DNA of 64,000 nucleotides from an uncultured Oscillospiraceae bacterium (GTDB lineage Bacteria; Bacillota; Clostridia; Oscillospirales; Oscillospiraceae), in NCBI GenBank assembly GCA_949841465.1, contig CATKZW010000005.1:1-64000 (forward strand). The letters are read 5' to 3'. Both the position numbers and the translations under genes were made by a program. The notes beneath the pieces are model-generated. The model was given only the letters and a program-made list of their open reading frames with translations, searched no databases and was not told the DNA's origin. This document shows positions 24,998 to 34,021 of the stretch, one piece after another; positions within the stretch are counted from its first letter, which is position 1; each line of letters opens with the position of its first letter.

Positions 24998-25939
24998 TTA
25001 CCGGTGGGTCTGCTCATAGCGCAGGAGCAGGTGATCCATCACATCCACCAGATGGCCGATCTCCGGCTTGGTGAGCTGCTCGTCCGCCCCCAGGTCCCGG
25101 CCCTTGAGGCGCATCTCTTCGCTGATGAGGGAGGAGAAGATGATCAGGGGGATCTCCTTGAACCGGCTGGTGCTCTCCTTCACCAGCTTGGTCAGCCGGT
25201 GCCCGTCCATCTGGGGCATCTCAATGTCGGTGATGATGAGGGCCACGTCGCGGCTCAGCTCACCATCCTGTGGCAGGGCGGCCAGGGCCTCCCACAGCTC
25301 CAGGCCGTTGGGGAACATGTGCAGGTTCACATAATTGGCCTTGCGCAGGGAATCACCGATCATCTTGCTGAGCAGGACGGAGTCCTCCGCCACCCAGATG
25401 GGCTTGTCGTTGCGCTCACGGGGCCCCAGCTGCTCCACCTCGGAGATCTGGATGGAAGTCTCCGGGGCGATCTCCGCCACAATGCGCTCGAAGTCCAGGA
25501 TGGTGACCAGTTCACCATTGCACTGGGCGATGCCGGTGGCCACGCTCTCCGCGCCGCCGGACACCGTCTTGTCCGGCTTGTGGATATCGGTCCAGGAGAT
25601 GCGGCTGATGCGATCCACAGTATGCACACGGAAGGCAATGCACATCTTGTTGAAGTTGGTGACGATGAAGATGTCTTTGTCGTCCTTGGGGCTCTCCGCA
25701 CCCAGGTACTTGGGCAGGTCCACCACCGTGATGACTGTGTCGCGGGGCTTGAAGATGCCCTCCACCGACGGGTGGGACAGGGGCATGGGCTTCACCGGCG
25801 CGGCGATCATGATCTCCAGCACTTTAGCCACGTTGATGCCGTACAGATTGCCGCCAATGGTAAACTTCATCACTTCGATCTCATTGGTGCCGGACTCCAA
25901 TAGGATACCCTGCTTGTTGTCTTCCCTCATTTCCAACAC
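24998..25939 (-). CDS. cheV: Chemotaxis coupling protein CheV (CheW-receiver fusion)
   Basis: CheV has an N-terminal CheW domain (about 20-165) that couples receptors to CheA and a C-terminal receiver (about 180-310) phosphorylated during adaptation. Visible motifs are CheW-like FTIGGNLYGINVAKVLEI and, in the receiver, IWVAEDSVLLSKMI and the phospho-acceptor segment IITDIEMPQMDG. Length 313 is normal. It is 22 bases after cheD in the same operon. Alternative starts close by (codons 4 or 24) cannot be excluded, but the ATG at 25939 follows AAAGGAAG. Confidence 0.93.
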   Translation of the reverse strand: MLEMREDNKQGILLESGTNEIEVMKFTIGGNLYGINVAKVLEIMIAAPVKPMPLSHPSVEGIFKPRDTVITVVDLPKYLGAESPKDDKDIFIVTNFNKMCIAFRVHTVDRISRISWTDIHKPDKTVSGGAESVATGIAQCNGELVTILDFERIVAEIAPETSIQISEVEQLGPRERNDKPIWVAEDSVLLSKMIGDSLRKANYVNLHMFPNGLELWEALAALPQDGELSRDVALIITDIEMPQMDGHRLTKLVKESTSRFKEIPLIIFSSLISEEMRLKGRDLGADEQLTKPEIGHLVDVMDHLLLRYEQTHR

Positions 25940-25961
25940 TTCCTTTTTGTCTTGTGGACTG

Positions 25962-26444
25962 TTAAATAATCAGTTCCTGCCGGCCATAGCAGCGCACGCA
26001 CCCCAGGCCGCTGTTCACGTCGAAGAGCAGGGTGCGGGCCACGGACCCGCCTACGTCCTCTTTCAGCAGGCGAATGCCCTCTTTTTTCAGGTTGAGCTTC
26101 ACGCTTTCGATGTTGCGCTGGCCGATGTTGCCCAGCGACCCGGTCCCATCCTTGAACATCATGGCCCCGCCGGCGATCTTGGCGGTAATTCTGGAGCGGT
26201 TGGCGCCCTTGGCTTCCATCTGCTTCAGGGTCTCCCGTATGCCGGTATCTGCGTATTTCATGGGATTTTTCCGCCCTGCCTCCATATTGACCGGCAGCAT
26301 GATATGCACCAGTGCCCCCAGCTTGAGGGCCGGGTCGTGCAAGCAGATTCCGATGCAGGACCCCAGTGCGTAGGTGACCAACATACCTGTCCCCTTGGTC
26401 ATCTTCATGTCTGCAATGCCGATGGTAATCTTGTCGCTAGCCAT
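25962..26444 (-). CDS. cheD: Chemoreceptor glutamine deamidase CheD
   Basis: CheD deamidates specific glutamines on chemoreceptors and, in Bacillus-type systems, binds CheC and stimulates its CheY-P phosphatase activity. The family motif is complete: LVTYALGSCIGICLHDP with the catalytic Cys, then GALVHIMLP with the catalytic His. Length 160 is typical. It overlaps the end of cheC by 8 bases, consistent with CheC-CheD complex formation. Confidence 0.95.
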   Translation of the reverse strand: MASDKITIGIADMKMTKGTGMLVTYALGSCIGICLHDPALKLGALVHIMLPVNMEAGRKNPMKYADTGIRETLKQMEAKGANRSRITAKIAGGAMMFKDGTGSLGNIGQRNIESVKLNLKKEGIRLLKEDVGGSVARTLLFDVNSGLGCVRCYGRQELII

Positions 26445-27063
26445 CGCTTACGCCCAGCTTCCTTAATAAAGCATTCAGTGACCGGAGGTCGGGCGACAGC
26501 AGCAGGCGGCAGGGAACCTGCTTGTTGTCGCTGACAAAATTGCCGCCAATGGTCATAATGTAGTCGGACTGTCCGCCGTACTCCGCCATGGGCACGGCCA
26601 GGATAGCCCCTTGCATATCTACGGTGAAGGCAGGTACGGTGAGGTTTACGTCCATGCCGGCCAACCCGCTCAGCGCGTTTATAAAGGTGGAGATCATGAT
26701 GTTGCCCACCTCCACCAGGGCGGAATGCTCCATCTCAGTGAGCTGGCTGTAGTCCGTCACGGTTTTGTCCATTATGCTGGACAGCACAATGTTCACAAAT
26801 TCCAGCGGCTGCACCGACAGCATGATGCCGCTGAGATGGCCGCTGAGCTTCACCAGTACGCCGGCGGTAATCTCCTCCGGGCCGCCGATCCACTCAATCG
26901 CCTCGTTGTACCCCATAATCCGCACCTCGGGCAGCGTGATGCGCACCTCGCGCCCCAGCATCTGGGACAGGGCGGTGGCCGCGTTGCCGGTGCCGACGCT
27001 GCCGATTTCCCGGAGCGTGTCCAGCTCCAGCGAATTCAGCTCGTCGTAGTTCTTGATTGCCAT
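26437..27063 (-). CDS. cheC: CheY-P phosphatase CheC
   Basis: CheC dephosphorylates CheY-P and is regulated by CheD. Both active-site helices are present with the Glu and Asn residues of the family: TLREIGSVGTGNAATALSQM (about 14-33) and HSALVEVGNIMISTFINAL in the second half. Length 208 is normal. Its neighbours are flgG upstream and cheD downstream (overlapping). FliY in the same operon has a related CheC-like domain, so the cell encodes at least two such phosphatases here. Confidence 0.95.
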   Translation of the reverse strand: MAIKNYDELNSLELDTLREIGSVGTGNAATALSQMLGREVRITLPEVRIMGYNEAIEWIGGPEEITAGVLVKLSGHLSGIMLSVQPLEFVNIVLSSIMDKTVTDYSQLTEMEHSALVEVGNIMISTFINALSGLAGMDVNLTVPAFTVDMQGAILAVPMAEYGGQSDYIMTIGGNFVSDNKQVPCRLLLSPDLRSLNALLRKLGVSDG

Positions 27064-27101
27064 TCAGCTTCCTCCTATCATCTGCAAAACGATGACCGTA
27101 T

Positions 27102-27857
27102 TCAGTTGCGCAGACCGTTGATGGTGCTCTCGATCTCGTCGGAGGTCTGCACCATTTTCAGGGCCATGCCGTAGGCCCGCTGGGATTCGATGACCTTGCT
27201 GTACTCCTCTGCCAGATCGGCGTTAGAGCCCTCCAGGTAGCCCTGGTGCAGAGTGCCGGTACCCCGCCACAGGTTGCCGTTTTTATCCACGGGCATATAG
27301 CGGGTGTCGTCGAGCTGCAGCATGCCGTTGTAGTTGGCGTAGTCGTAGATGCCGATGGGCAGCTTCTCCGTGGGGTCGGTGACCTCAATCAGGCCGCCCA
27401 TGTCGCTGAGCACGAAGCGCCCCGTGCCGTCCCCCAGGCAGAACACCTTTTCCGTGATGGGCTGGCCCTCCTCGTCCACCTCACCGGTGGGCCGCACCAG
27501 CTCGGACATGGTGAACGCGCCGTTGCGGGTGTAGCTGACCTCGCCGGTGGCCAGATCCACCAGGGCAAAGAAGCCGTCCCCCTCGATCATATAGTCCAGG
27601 GTGCGGCCATTATCCACCACCGGCCCCTGGGAGAAGTCGGTGGAGGTCATCAGCAGCCGGGTGCCCACGCCCATGGGCAGCTCCGTCAGCTCCCCATTGA
27701 CGGCCCCGCGGTGGTTCTGGTACATCAGGGCGAGAAAGTCGGTTCGGTCGGCCTTGAAGCCGATGGTATTCAGGTTGGCGACGTTGTCGCCGATGATGTT
27801 CAGCCGGCGCTGCTGCATCTGGGCGCCCACGGCGCCGATGTAGAAGGATTGATTCAT
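27102..27857 (-). CDS. flgG: Flagellar rod/hook-basal body protein, FlgG-like (FlhP position)
   Basis: This 251-residue axial protein forms part of the rod. It has the N-terminal flagellar rod motif (IIGDNVANLNTIGFKADR), central rod domain with YMIEGDGFFALVD, and C-terminal helix (LEGSNADLAEEYSKVIESQ). It lies 11 bases after a paralogous gene. The pair resembles flhO-flhP of Bacillus or flgF-flgG; the FlgG-like C-terminus SNADLAEE supports calling this one FlgG. Rod proteins often follow the export genes in Clostridia as here. Confidence 0.86.
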   Translation of the reverse strand: MNQSFYIGAVGAQMQQRRLNIIGDNVANLNTIGFKADRTDFLALMYQNHRGAVNGELTELPMGVGTRLLMTSTDFSQGPVVDNGRTLDYMIEGDGFFALVDLATGEVSYTRNGAFTMSELVRPTGEVDEEGQPITEKVFCLGDGTGRFVLSDMGGLIEVTDPTEKLPIGIYDYANYNGMLQLDDTRYMPVDKNGNLWRGTGTLHQGYLEGSNADLAEEYSKVIESQRAYGMALKMVQTSDEIESTINGLRN

Positions 27858-27868
27858 GTCAATTCACC

Positions 27869-28621
27869 TCATCCCATACGGCCGATGTCGCTGGCGGAAT
27901 GGCCCATCAGCTCATCGTAGATCTTGGTCACCGTGGCGGCGCTTTGGAGCGCCCGCTGGCAGGTGAGCATCTCAGTCATCTGGCGGATCATATCCACGTT
28001 GGACCGCTCCAGGTACTTCCACAGGATGGAGGGGACCTCTACGGCCTGGGCTCCCTCGCCGTCGAAGAAGCCCTGGTCGTTGTAGTCCAGCTGCTCCACG
28101 TCGTCAAAGGCGTACACGCCCAGAGTGCCCAGATAGCCGCCCTCCTGGGTGAAGATGTTCCCCCGCTCATCCACGTCCAGCTTGTCGGTGGACAGCCGGA
28201 TGGTGTTGCCCTCGGGGTCCAGCACATAGCCCATGCCAGGGTAGCACAGATAGCCCTCGTCGTCCAGAGAGAAGCTGCCGGACCGGGTATAGGTGACGGT
28301 GCCGTCGTCCCGCTGGATGGCGAAGAACCCGTCCCCCAGGATGGCAAAATCCAGGGGGATATCGGTGGGCTCGGGGACGCCCTGGTCGTGGATGACGTAA
28401 ATCTCGCTGTTGGCCCGGATGTAGCTCTGCCGCCCGATGTCGGTGTAGATTTTTTCCTCGTTGCCCACCCGGCTGTACATCACGTCGTCAAAGGTGGTGG
28501 CGGTGTACCGGCTCTCCTTGAAGCCGGAGGTGGAGATGTTCACCATATTGTTGCCCACCACGTTCAGATGCTGCTGCTGAGTAATCATGCCGGAGGTCAG
28601 GTTGTAGAAGCCTTTAAACAT
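27869..28621 (-). CDS. flgF: Flagellar rod/hook-basal body protein, FlgF-like (FlhO position)
   Basis: This 250-residue axial protein has an N-terminal rod motif (VVGNNMVNISTSGFKESR), a central DFAILGDGFFAIQRDDG segment and a C-terminal helix (LERSNVDMIRQMTEMLTCQR). It is paralogous to the next gene and lies between sigD and flgG. The exact FlgF versus FlgG name is uncertain without alignment. The ATG at 28621 is 6 bases after the sigD stop. Confidence 0.85.
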   Translation of the reverse strand: MFKGFYNLTSGMITQQQHLNVVGNNMVNISTSGFKESRYTATTFDDVMYSRVGNEEKIYTDIGRQSYIRANSEIYVIHDQGVPEPTDIPLDFAILGDGFFAIQRDDGTVTYTRSGSFSLDDEGYLCYPGMGYVLDPEGNTIRLSTDKLDVDERGNIFTQEGGYLGTLGVYAFDDVEQLDYNDQGFFDGEGAQAVEVPSILWKYLERSNVDMIRQMTEMLTCQRALQSAATVTKIYDELMGHSASDIGRMG

Positions 28622-28627
28622 CTTGCA

Positions 28628-29470
28628 TCATGCCTTCTTCCGCTTTTTAGAGGTTTTGGGAGGGGCCTCGCTGTTCAGATATCCGCTCATGAAGTCCCGA
28701 AGCTTCTGGATGGCCCGGGAGTGGATCTGGGAGATGCGGGGCTCGCTGACCTCCATCACCTGGGCGATCTCTTTCATGTGAAGATTCTTTTCGTAGTAGA
28801 GGGACAGCACCAGCTGCTCGTTCTTTTGCAGCGACGCAATGCCCTGGGCCAGGGTCTCCTGAAGCTCCTGGTCCTCCAGCACCAGCTCCGGCTGGAGCTT
28901 GGGGTCCTGGTCGGACACCTCAAAGTGGTAGCCCTCCAGATCCCGGGAGTCCATCAGTGCGTCCAGGGACAGGGTGTTGCTCAGCGCCACCCGGGCGGCC
29001 TCCTTCTGGTACTTATCGGTGGGAACGCCCAGGTGGGCGGCCACCTCCTGGTCGGTGGGAAACCGCCCCAGCTCGTTGGCCAGGTTGGACACGGCCACGT
29101 CGATCTCCTTGGCCCGCTGCCGGATATTCCGGGGCAGCCAGTCCTGCTTCCGGGCCAGGTCAATGACCATGCCCCGGATGCGCTTGGACACATAGGTCTC
29201 AAACTTGATGCCCTTATCCGGGTCAAATTTGTCGATGGAGCTGAGCAGCGTGAGGATGCCCTCGCTGACAATGTCGTCCACCTGGGCAAAGCTGCTGTAC
29301 ACGCCCCGTATCTGCAGGGCCGCGCTCTTGATGAGCCCCTCGTACCGCAGCACCAGGGGCCATTTCAGCTCCTCGATGCCGGTCTGCTTGTAGAGGGCCA
29401 GCAGGTCGGAGGTGCTCATGGCCTCGATCTCTTCCTCGGTGTAGCGGCGCTGGGCGGCGGCGGTACTCAT
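28628..29470 (-). CDS. fliA: Flagellar sigma-28 factor SigD/FliA
   Basis: This sigma factor directs late flagellar, chemotaxis and filament genes. The 280-residue product has region 2 (VDDIVSEGILTLLSSIDKFD, then FETYVSKRIRGMVIDLARKQ), region 3 (VSNLANELGRFPTDQEVAAH) and region 4 with the helix-turn-helix MKEIAQVMEVSEPRISQIHS. The basic C-terminus (KTSKKRKKA) is typical of a tail. Its start overlaps the flhA stop by 4 bases (ATGA). Its anti-sigma FlgM and two sigma-28 promoters (flgM, fliD) are in the same window. Confidence 0.95.
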   Translation of the reverse strand: MSTAAAQRRYTEEEIEAMSTSDLLALYKQTGIEELKWPLVLRYEGLIKSAALQIRGVYSSFAQVDDIVSEGILTLLSSIDKFDPDKGIKFETYVSKRIRGMVIDLARKQDWLPRNIRQRAKEIDVAVSNLANELGRFPTDQEVAAHLGVPTDKYQKEAARVALSNTLSLDALMDSRDLEGYHFEVSDQDPKLQPELVLEDQELQETLAQGIASLQKNEQLVLSLYYEKNLHMKEIAQVMEVSEPRISQIHSRAIQKLRDFMSGYLNSEAPPKTSKKRKKA

Positions 29471-31572
29471 GTGTTCACCGCCCTTCGCTGAACCTGGGCA
29501 GGCGTCTGGTCGGTGATGTTGCCCAGGGCTTGAATCTGTACGGTGTTGGTGATCTCATTGAAGGAGAGCACGTACACGTGGGGATAGAACTGGGTAATCA
29601 TACGGCTGAAGTAGCCGCGGATCACCTGGCTGACCAGGATGACCGGCGTCTGGGACAGGTCACCGAACTTCTTCAAATGCTCGGCCAGCTGGGAGATGAT
29701 GGACTGCATCAGGTCGGGGCCCATAGCCAGGTACACGCCCTGCTCGTTGCGGGTGAGGGAGGAGATAATTTTTTTCTCCACCTCGGCGTCCAGGGTGATG
29801 ACCCGGAGCTGGCCGTCCTCGCAGAACCGGCGGGTGATGGTGCGGGCCAGCGCCCCGCGGACCTGCTCGGTGGTCATGTCCAGGTCCCGGCCCTGGGAGA
29901 AGGCGTCGGCGGCGGTTTCCACGATGGTGGCCAGGTCCTTGATGGGCACGCCCTCCTGGAGGAGGTTGCGCAGCAGCTTTTCCAGCTTGGAGTAGGGGAT
30001 AATGGCGGGGACCGCCTCTTCCACCAGCTCCGGGGAGGTCTGCTTCAGATTGTCCACCAGGCGGATGGTCTCCGCCCGGGTGAGCAGCTCGTATGTATGC
30101 TTCTTCACCGTCTCCGCCAGGTGGGTCAGCATGACGGACAGCGGATCGATGACGTTATAGCCGTAGATTTCCGCCATCTCCTTGTTCTCTGGCAGAATCC
30201 ACCGGGAGGGGATGCCGTAGGCGGGCTCGATGGTCTCAATGCCGTCGATCTCCCCCAGGGGGTTGGGCGGCTCCAAAGCCAGGTAGTAATCCACCAGGAT
30301 CTCACCCTGGGCCACCACCTCGCCCTTGATGCGGATGGCGTACTGGTTGGTACCCAGCGCGGAGGAGTCGTGCAGCCGGATGGAGGGGATGACGAAGCCC
30401 ATGTCCTGGGCATACTGCCGCCGGAAAATGGTGATGCGGCTGATGAGCTTGCCGCCGTGGCTCTCATCCACCATGGGGATCAGGCTGTAGCCGAACTCCA
30501 TCTCCACAGGCTCCACGGACAGCAGGGTGTATACGTTGTTGATGTCGCGGTAGTAGTCGCTCTCGCTGGGGGCGGCAGCCTCGGGCAGCGCCTCGGGGGC
30601 CTGGGCCGCAGCCACCTCCGCCTGGCGCTTCTGCTCCATCTTGCGGGTGAGGAAGAACCCGCCGCCCACCAGGGCAGCGCCGCCCATGAACAGGGGGAGG
30701 GTGGGCGTGCCCGGGATGACGGCCAGAATCACCAGGATCACGCCGGTGGTTATGATGGCCCGGGGCTGAGCGGTGAACTGAGACACCACGTCCACGTTCA
30801 GGCTGCCGTCGGACACGGACCGGGTGACGATCATGCCCGTGGCGGTGGAGATCATCAGCGATGGGATCTGGGATACCAGGCCGTCGCCGATGGTGAGGAT
30901 GCAGTAGGTGCTCATCACGTCCATAATGTCGCCGCCGTTGACCACCACGCCGATGATGATGCCGCCCACCAAATTGATGATGGTGATGATGATGGACATG
31001 GTGGAGTCGCCCTTGACGATCTTGGTGGCGCCGTCCATGGCGCCGTAGAAGTCGGCTTCCTTTTGAATCTTCTCACGGCGTGCCCGGGCCTGCTGCTCGT
31101 CAATAAGGCCGGAGGACAGGTCGGCATCGATGGCCATCTGCTTGCCGGGCATGGCGTCCAGGGTAAACCGGGCCGCCACCTCGGACACGCGCTCCGCGCC
31201 CTTGGTGATGACGATGAGCTGGACCAGCACGATGATGAAGAAGATCACGAAGCCCACCACGATGTCGCCCTGGGTGATGAGCTGCCCGAAGTTGCGGATC
31301 ACCACGCCGGGATCGCCGGTGGTGAGGATCATCCGGGTGCTGGACACGTTCATACCCAGCCGGAACAGGGTGGTGATGAGCAGCAGGGACGGGAAAATGG
31401 AGAACTCCAGCGCGTCGGAGATGTTCATGGTGATCATCAGGATCATGATGGACAGCCCGATGTTGACCACCAGCAGGATATCGAGAATCTCGGGGCGCAG
31501 CGGGATGAACAGGAACATGACCACGACCACCACGAACAGCGCTATGGCATTGTCTAAAATGCGTTTGAGCAA
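29467..31572 (-). CDS. flhA: Flagellar export apparatus protein FlhA
   Basis: FlhA forms the ring of the type III export gate and docks chaperone-substrate complexes. The 701-residue product has several membrane helices in the first roughly 330 residues, with the conserved cytoplasmic loop (FTLDAMPGKQMAIDADLSSG), then a soluble C-terminal domain containing VTLDAEVEKKIISSL. Length is normal. The gap to flhB holds a dispersed repeat. The ATGA overlap with sigD leaves no room for flhF and flhG, which usually follow flhA in Bacillus and many Clostridia. Confidence 0.96.
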   Translation of the reverse strand: MLKRILDNAIALFVVVVVMFLFIPLRPEILDILLVVNIGLSIMILMITMNISDALEFSIFPSLLLITTLFRLGMNVSSTRMILTTGDPGVVIRNFGQLITQGDIVVGFVIFFIIVLVQLIVITKGAERVSEVAARFTLDAMPGKQMAIDADLSSGLIDEQQARARREKIQKEADFYGAMDGATKIVKGDSTMSIIITIINLVGGIIIGVVVNGGDIMDVMSTYCILTIGDGLVSQIPSLMISTATGMIVTRSVSDGSLNVDVVSQFTAQPRAIITTGVILVILAVIPGTPTLPLFMGGAALVGGGFFLTRKMEQKRQAEVAAAQAPEALPEAAAPSESDYYRDINNVYTLLSVEPVEMEFGYSLIPMVDESHGGKLISRITIFRRQYAQDMGFVIPSIRLHDSSALGTNQYAIRIKGEVVAQGEILVDYYLALEPPNPLGEIDGIETIEPAYGIPSRWILPENKEMAEIYGYNVIDPLSVMLTHLAETVKKHTYELLTRAETIRLVDNLKQTSPELVEEAVPAIIPYSKLEKLLRNLLQEGVPIKDLATIVETAADAFSQGRDLDMTTEQVRGALARTITRRFCEDGQLRVITLDAEVEKKIISSLTRNEQGVYLAMGPDLMQSIISQLAEHLKKFGDLSQTPVILVSQVIRGYFSRMITQFYPHVYVLSFNEITNTVQIQALGNITDQTPAQVQRRAVNT

Positions 31573-31594
31573 AGGTGGTCACCTCCATCGTCGT

Positions 31595-31754
31595 CGCAAA
31601 GTCCTCTCATCTGCGCTTCCGCCTGCGGCGAAAGCTTCCCCCGCCGTGGGCCGCGCCCGGCGAGGCCTGGGCCAGGGGCGGCACAGCCACCCCACGGTTT
31701 CCCTGCTCCTCCTCTCCCACAAAGCCAGCTTCGCTGGGCATTTGCGGGGCCCCA
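31595..31754. repeat. Dispersed intergenic repeat, copy A (between flhB and flhA)
   Basis: This segment matches 44050-44153 at both ends: a CGCAAAGTCC...TTCCGCCtGCGGCGAAA block on the left, and a TGCTCCT-CTCTCCC block followed by an imperfect inverted repeat ending TTTGCGGGG on the right. Copy A has about 55 extra bases in the middle. Both copies lie between a stop and the next start within the fla/che operon, in the same orientation, and neither has coding capacity. Confidence 0.75.
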
Positions 31755-31761
31755 AGGGCCT

Positions 31762-32844
31762 TTATTTGACAGTCTTATCGGGCAGTTTAAGCTTCCCGTT
31801 CAGCTTGAAGATGTAGATCAGCACTTCCGCCACCGGGCCGTACAGGTCCTGGGGGATGAACTGATTCAGCTCGGCCTGGGCGTACAGCGCGCGGGCTAAG
31901 GGCACGTTCTCAATCACCGCGATGTCGTGTTCCTCGGCGATCCGAACGATGCGCATGGCCACGTTATCCTGCCCCTTGGCCAGCACGATGGGGGCGTCGT
32001 CCTGATCCGGCTTATAGCGCAGGGCTACGGCAAAGTGGGTCGGGTTTCGGATGACCACGTCCGCCCCCGGCACCTGCTGCATCATCCGCTGCTGGGCCCG
32101 GCGGCGCTGGATCTCCTTGATCTTCCCCTTCACCTGGGGGTCGCCTTCCATCTGCTTATACTCTTCCTTGACCTCTTGTTTGGTCATCATCATATTCTTC
32201 TCGTAGTCCCACCACTGGTAGAAGAAGTCCAGGGCGGCCACCGCCACAAAGGCGATGCAGATGCGCACAATCATGCCCACGGCCACTTCCACCAGATGCG
32301 CGACGGCGGCGGTCACATCGGTGTACAGGTAGTTGGAGCTCTCCAAAAACATGTCCCGGATGCTCAGGAAGATGATGACCATCAGAATGACAATCTTGAT
32401 GAGGTTTTTCAAGGTCTCCACGAGGCTTTTCAGGGAAAACAGCCGTTTAAAGCCCTGGAGGGGGCTGAGGCGGCTGAATTTCGGCTTCATGGATTCGGTG
32501 CTCACCAAGAAACGGGTCTGGGCAAAGGTGGCCGCCACGGCACAAAAGACAGCCACCGCCACCACCGGCCCCACGGTTTTCAAAATCACCATGATGGCCT
32601 GCATAGTCAGCTCGTTGGACAGGTCTGACGCCACCTGCACCTCGTCTCCCACGGAGGTCAGGCACAGGATCATGAACCCGCCCAGCTGGTCGGTAAAGGC
32701 GCCGGTAAGCAGCCACAGGGTGACAAAGGTGCCCAGCAGGGTGGCCACTGCCACCGCGTCCCGGCTCATAAAGACGTTGCCCTTTTTTCGTTCGTCTCGC
32801 CGCTTTTTTGGTGTGGCTTTTTCTGTTTTATTTCCCTCGGGCAA
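31762..32844 (-). CDS. flhB: Flagellar export switch protein FlhB
   Basis: FlhB changes export specificity from rod/hook to filament proteins after self-cleavage. The 360-residue product has a charged N-terminus, four membrane helices (about 30-210) and a cytoplasmic domain with the cleavage motif NPTH (267-270). A Pro-containing FSRLSPLQGFKRLFSL segment precedes the third helix, as in the family. Length is typical. A 109-base gap upstream of the start separates it from fliR, and a dispersed repeat follows its stop. Confidence 0.96.
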   Translation of the reverse strand: MPEGNKTEKATPKKRRDERKKGNVFMSRDAVAVATLLGTFVTLWLLTGAFTDQLGGFMILCLTSVGDEVQVASDLSNELTMQAIMVILKTVGPVVAVAVFCAVAATFAQTRFLVSTESMKPKFSRLSPLQGFKRLFSLKSLVETLKNLIKIVILMVIIFLSIRDMFLESSNYLYTDVTAAVAHLVEVAVGMIVRICIAFVAVAALDFFYQWWDYEKNMMMTKQEVKEEYKQMEGDPQVKGKIKEIQRRRAQQRMMQQVPGADVVIRNPTHFAVALRYKPDQDDAPIVLAKGQDNVAMRIVRIAEEHDIAVIENVPLARALYAQAELNQFIPQDLYGPVAEVLIYIFKLNGKLKLPDKTVK

Positions 32845-32953
32845 CGTCTGTCCCCCCTTTGGGCCGCGCGGTTCCGCTGCTCAGGAAGGGGAGAGGAGCG
32901 GATTTTGGGTGAAAACTTACTGTTATTTTTTGCAATGCAATGACAAAAAGAAG

Positions 32954-33718
32954 TCACCCGGTCAGGGTCAAAATGTCATGCAGGCTGTTGAGCATAGCCA
33001 GCTCCGCCTGAAGCAGGAACTCGCTGAAGGGGACGATCAATACCAGCAGCAGCGCCAGGCCGACAATGACCTTCAATTCAATGTTGATGGCGAACACGTT
33101 GATCTGGGGGATCACCTTCATCAGCACCCCCATCCCCATCTGGGCGATGAGCTCCGCCGCCAGCACGGGCATACACATTTTTACGCCCAGCAGGGTACAC
33201 TCCACAAACAGCTGGAGCAGCAGGTTATAGGCGGGCAGGCCGATGGATACCTGGCCGAAGGGGACAATCTCCTCCGAGGTGAGAAACAGCCGCAGCAGCG
33301 TCAGATGCCCGCCGCCGGCAAAAAACAACAGCAGCATCAGGGTGTTCAGGATCTGCGCCGTCACCGACAGATTGGCGGAGGAGCCCGGATCATACATCTG
33401 GTTCATGGTCATGCCCATCTGGGTGTCGATCACGCCGCCGGCCAGCTGGGGGATATAGAAGAAAAAGTTCACCGCCATCCCCAGGAGGAAGCCCACCGCG
33501 ATCTCCAGCAGCATCAGCACAAGGAATTCCACCAGCCCGGAGGGGGTGTCGGGCTGCTGCTCCGACACGGACGTGACGAAAACGGACAGCACCAGCACCA
33601 TGCCCGTACGGAAGGACGCGGGGATGTTGGTGCGCCCCAGGATGGGGTTGAAGAGGATAAACCCGCCCACCCGGGCGGAGACGAACAGGAACAGGGTCAG
33701 CTCCGGCCAATCGATCAT
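32954..33718 (-). CDS. fliR: Flagellar export gate protein FliR
   Basis: FliR is part of the FliPQR helical assembly at the heart of the export gate. The 254-residue hydrophobic product has six likely membrane segments and the family patterns FVSARVGGFILFNPILGRTN near the N-terminus and ARKIALALLLAL-like helices later. It follows fliQ by 15 bases. Length and position (fliP-fliQ-fliR-flhB-flhA) are the usual ones. Confidence 0.95.
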   Translation of the reverse strand: MIDWPELTLFLFVSARVGGFILFNPILGRTNIPASFRTGMVLVLSVFVTSVSEQQPDTPSGLVEFLVLMLLEIAVGFLLGMAVNFFFYIPQLAGGVIDTQMGMTMNQMYDPGSSANLSVTAQILNTLMLLLFFAGGGHLTLLRLFLTSEEIVPFGQVSIGLPAYNLLLQLFVECTLLGVKMCMPVLAAELIAQMGMGVLMKVIPQINVFAINIELKVIVGLALLLVLIVPFSEFLLQAELAMLNSLHDILTLTG

Positions 33719-33733
33719 GGGTGCGCTCCTCGC

Positions 33734-33994
33734 TTAGCTGGCAATGAGGGAAAAGATCTCTCTCGTATAATCCTGGAGGGTATCCATCATCCATCCTCCG
33801 CCGATGAGCAGCACGCTGACCACCACGATCAGCTTGAGCACAAAGCCGATGGTCTGCTCATGGATCTGTGTGACCGCCTGGAAAATGGCCACCACCACGC
33901 CCACCAGCATACTCAGCAGCAGCATGGGGCTGGCCAGCCTGAGGGCCACGCCTACGGCGTCACGGAGCAGGTCGGTCACTTGCGCGGTGTCCAT
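33734..33994 (-). CDS. fliQ: Flagellar export gate protein FliQ
   Basis: This is an 86-residue protein with two membrane helices joined by a short loop, as in all FliQ proteins. The first helix region contains ALRLASPMLLLSMLVGVVVA and the family motif FQAVTQIHEQTIGFVLKLIV spans the loop. It lies between fliP and fliR, 27 bases after fliP. Confidence 0.96.
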   Translation of the reverse strand: MDTAQVTDLLRDAVGVALRLASPMLLLSMLVGVVVAIFQAVTQIHEQTIGFVLKLIVVVSVLLIGGGWMMDTLQDYTREIFSLIAS

Positions 33995-34021
33995 GGCTCA
34001 TCCTCCTTTCTTGGGGGAAAA

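Noticed and set aside
29530-31557. 675-codon open frame opposite flhA
   Set aside because: Shadow of flhA, His/Gln/Gly-rich, no fold signs.
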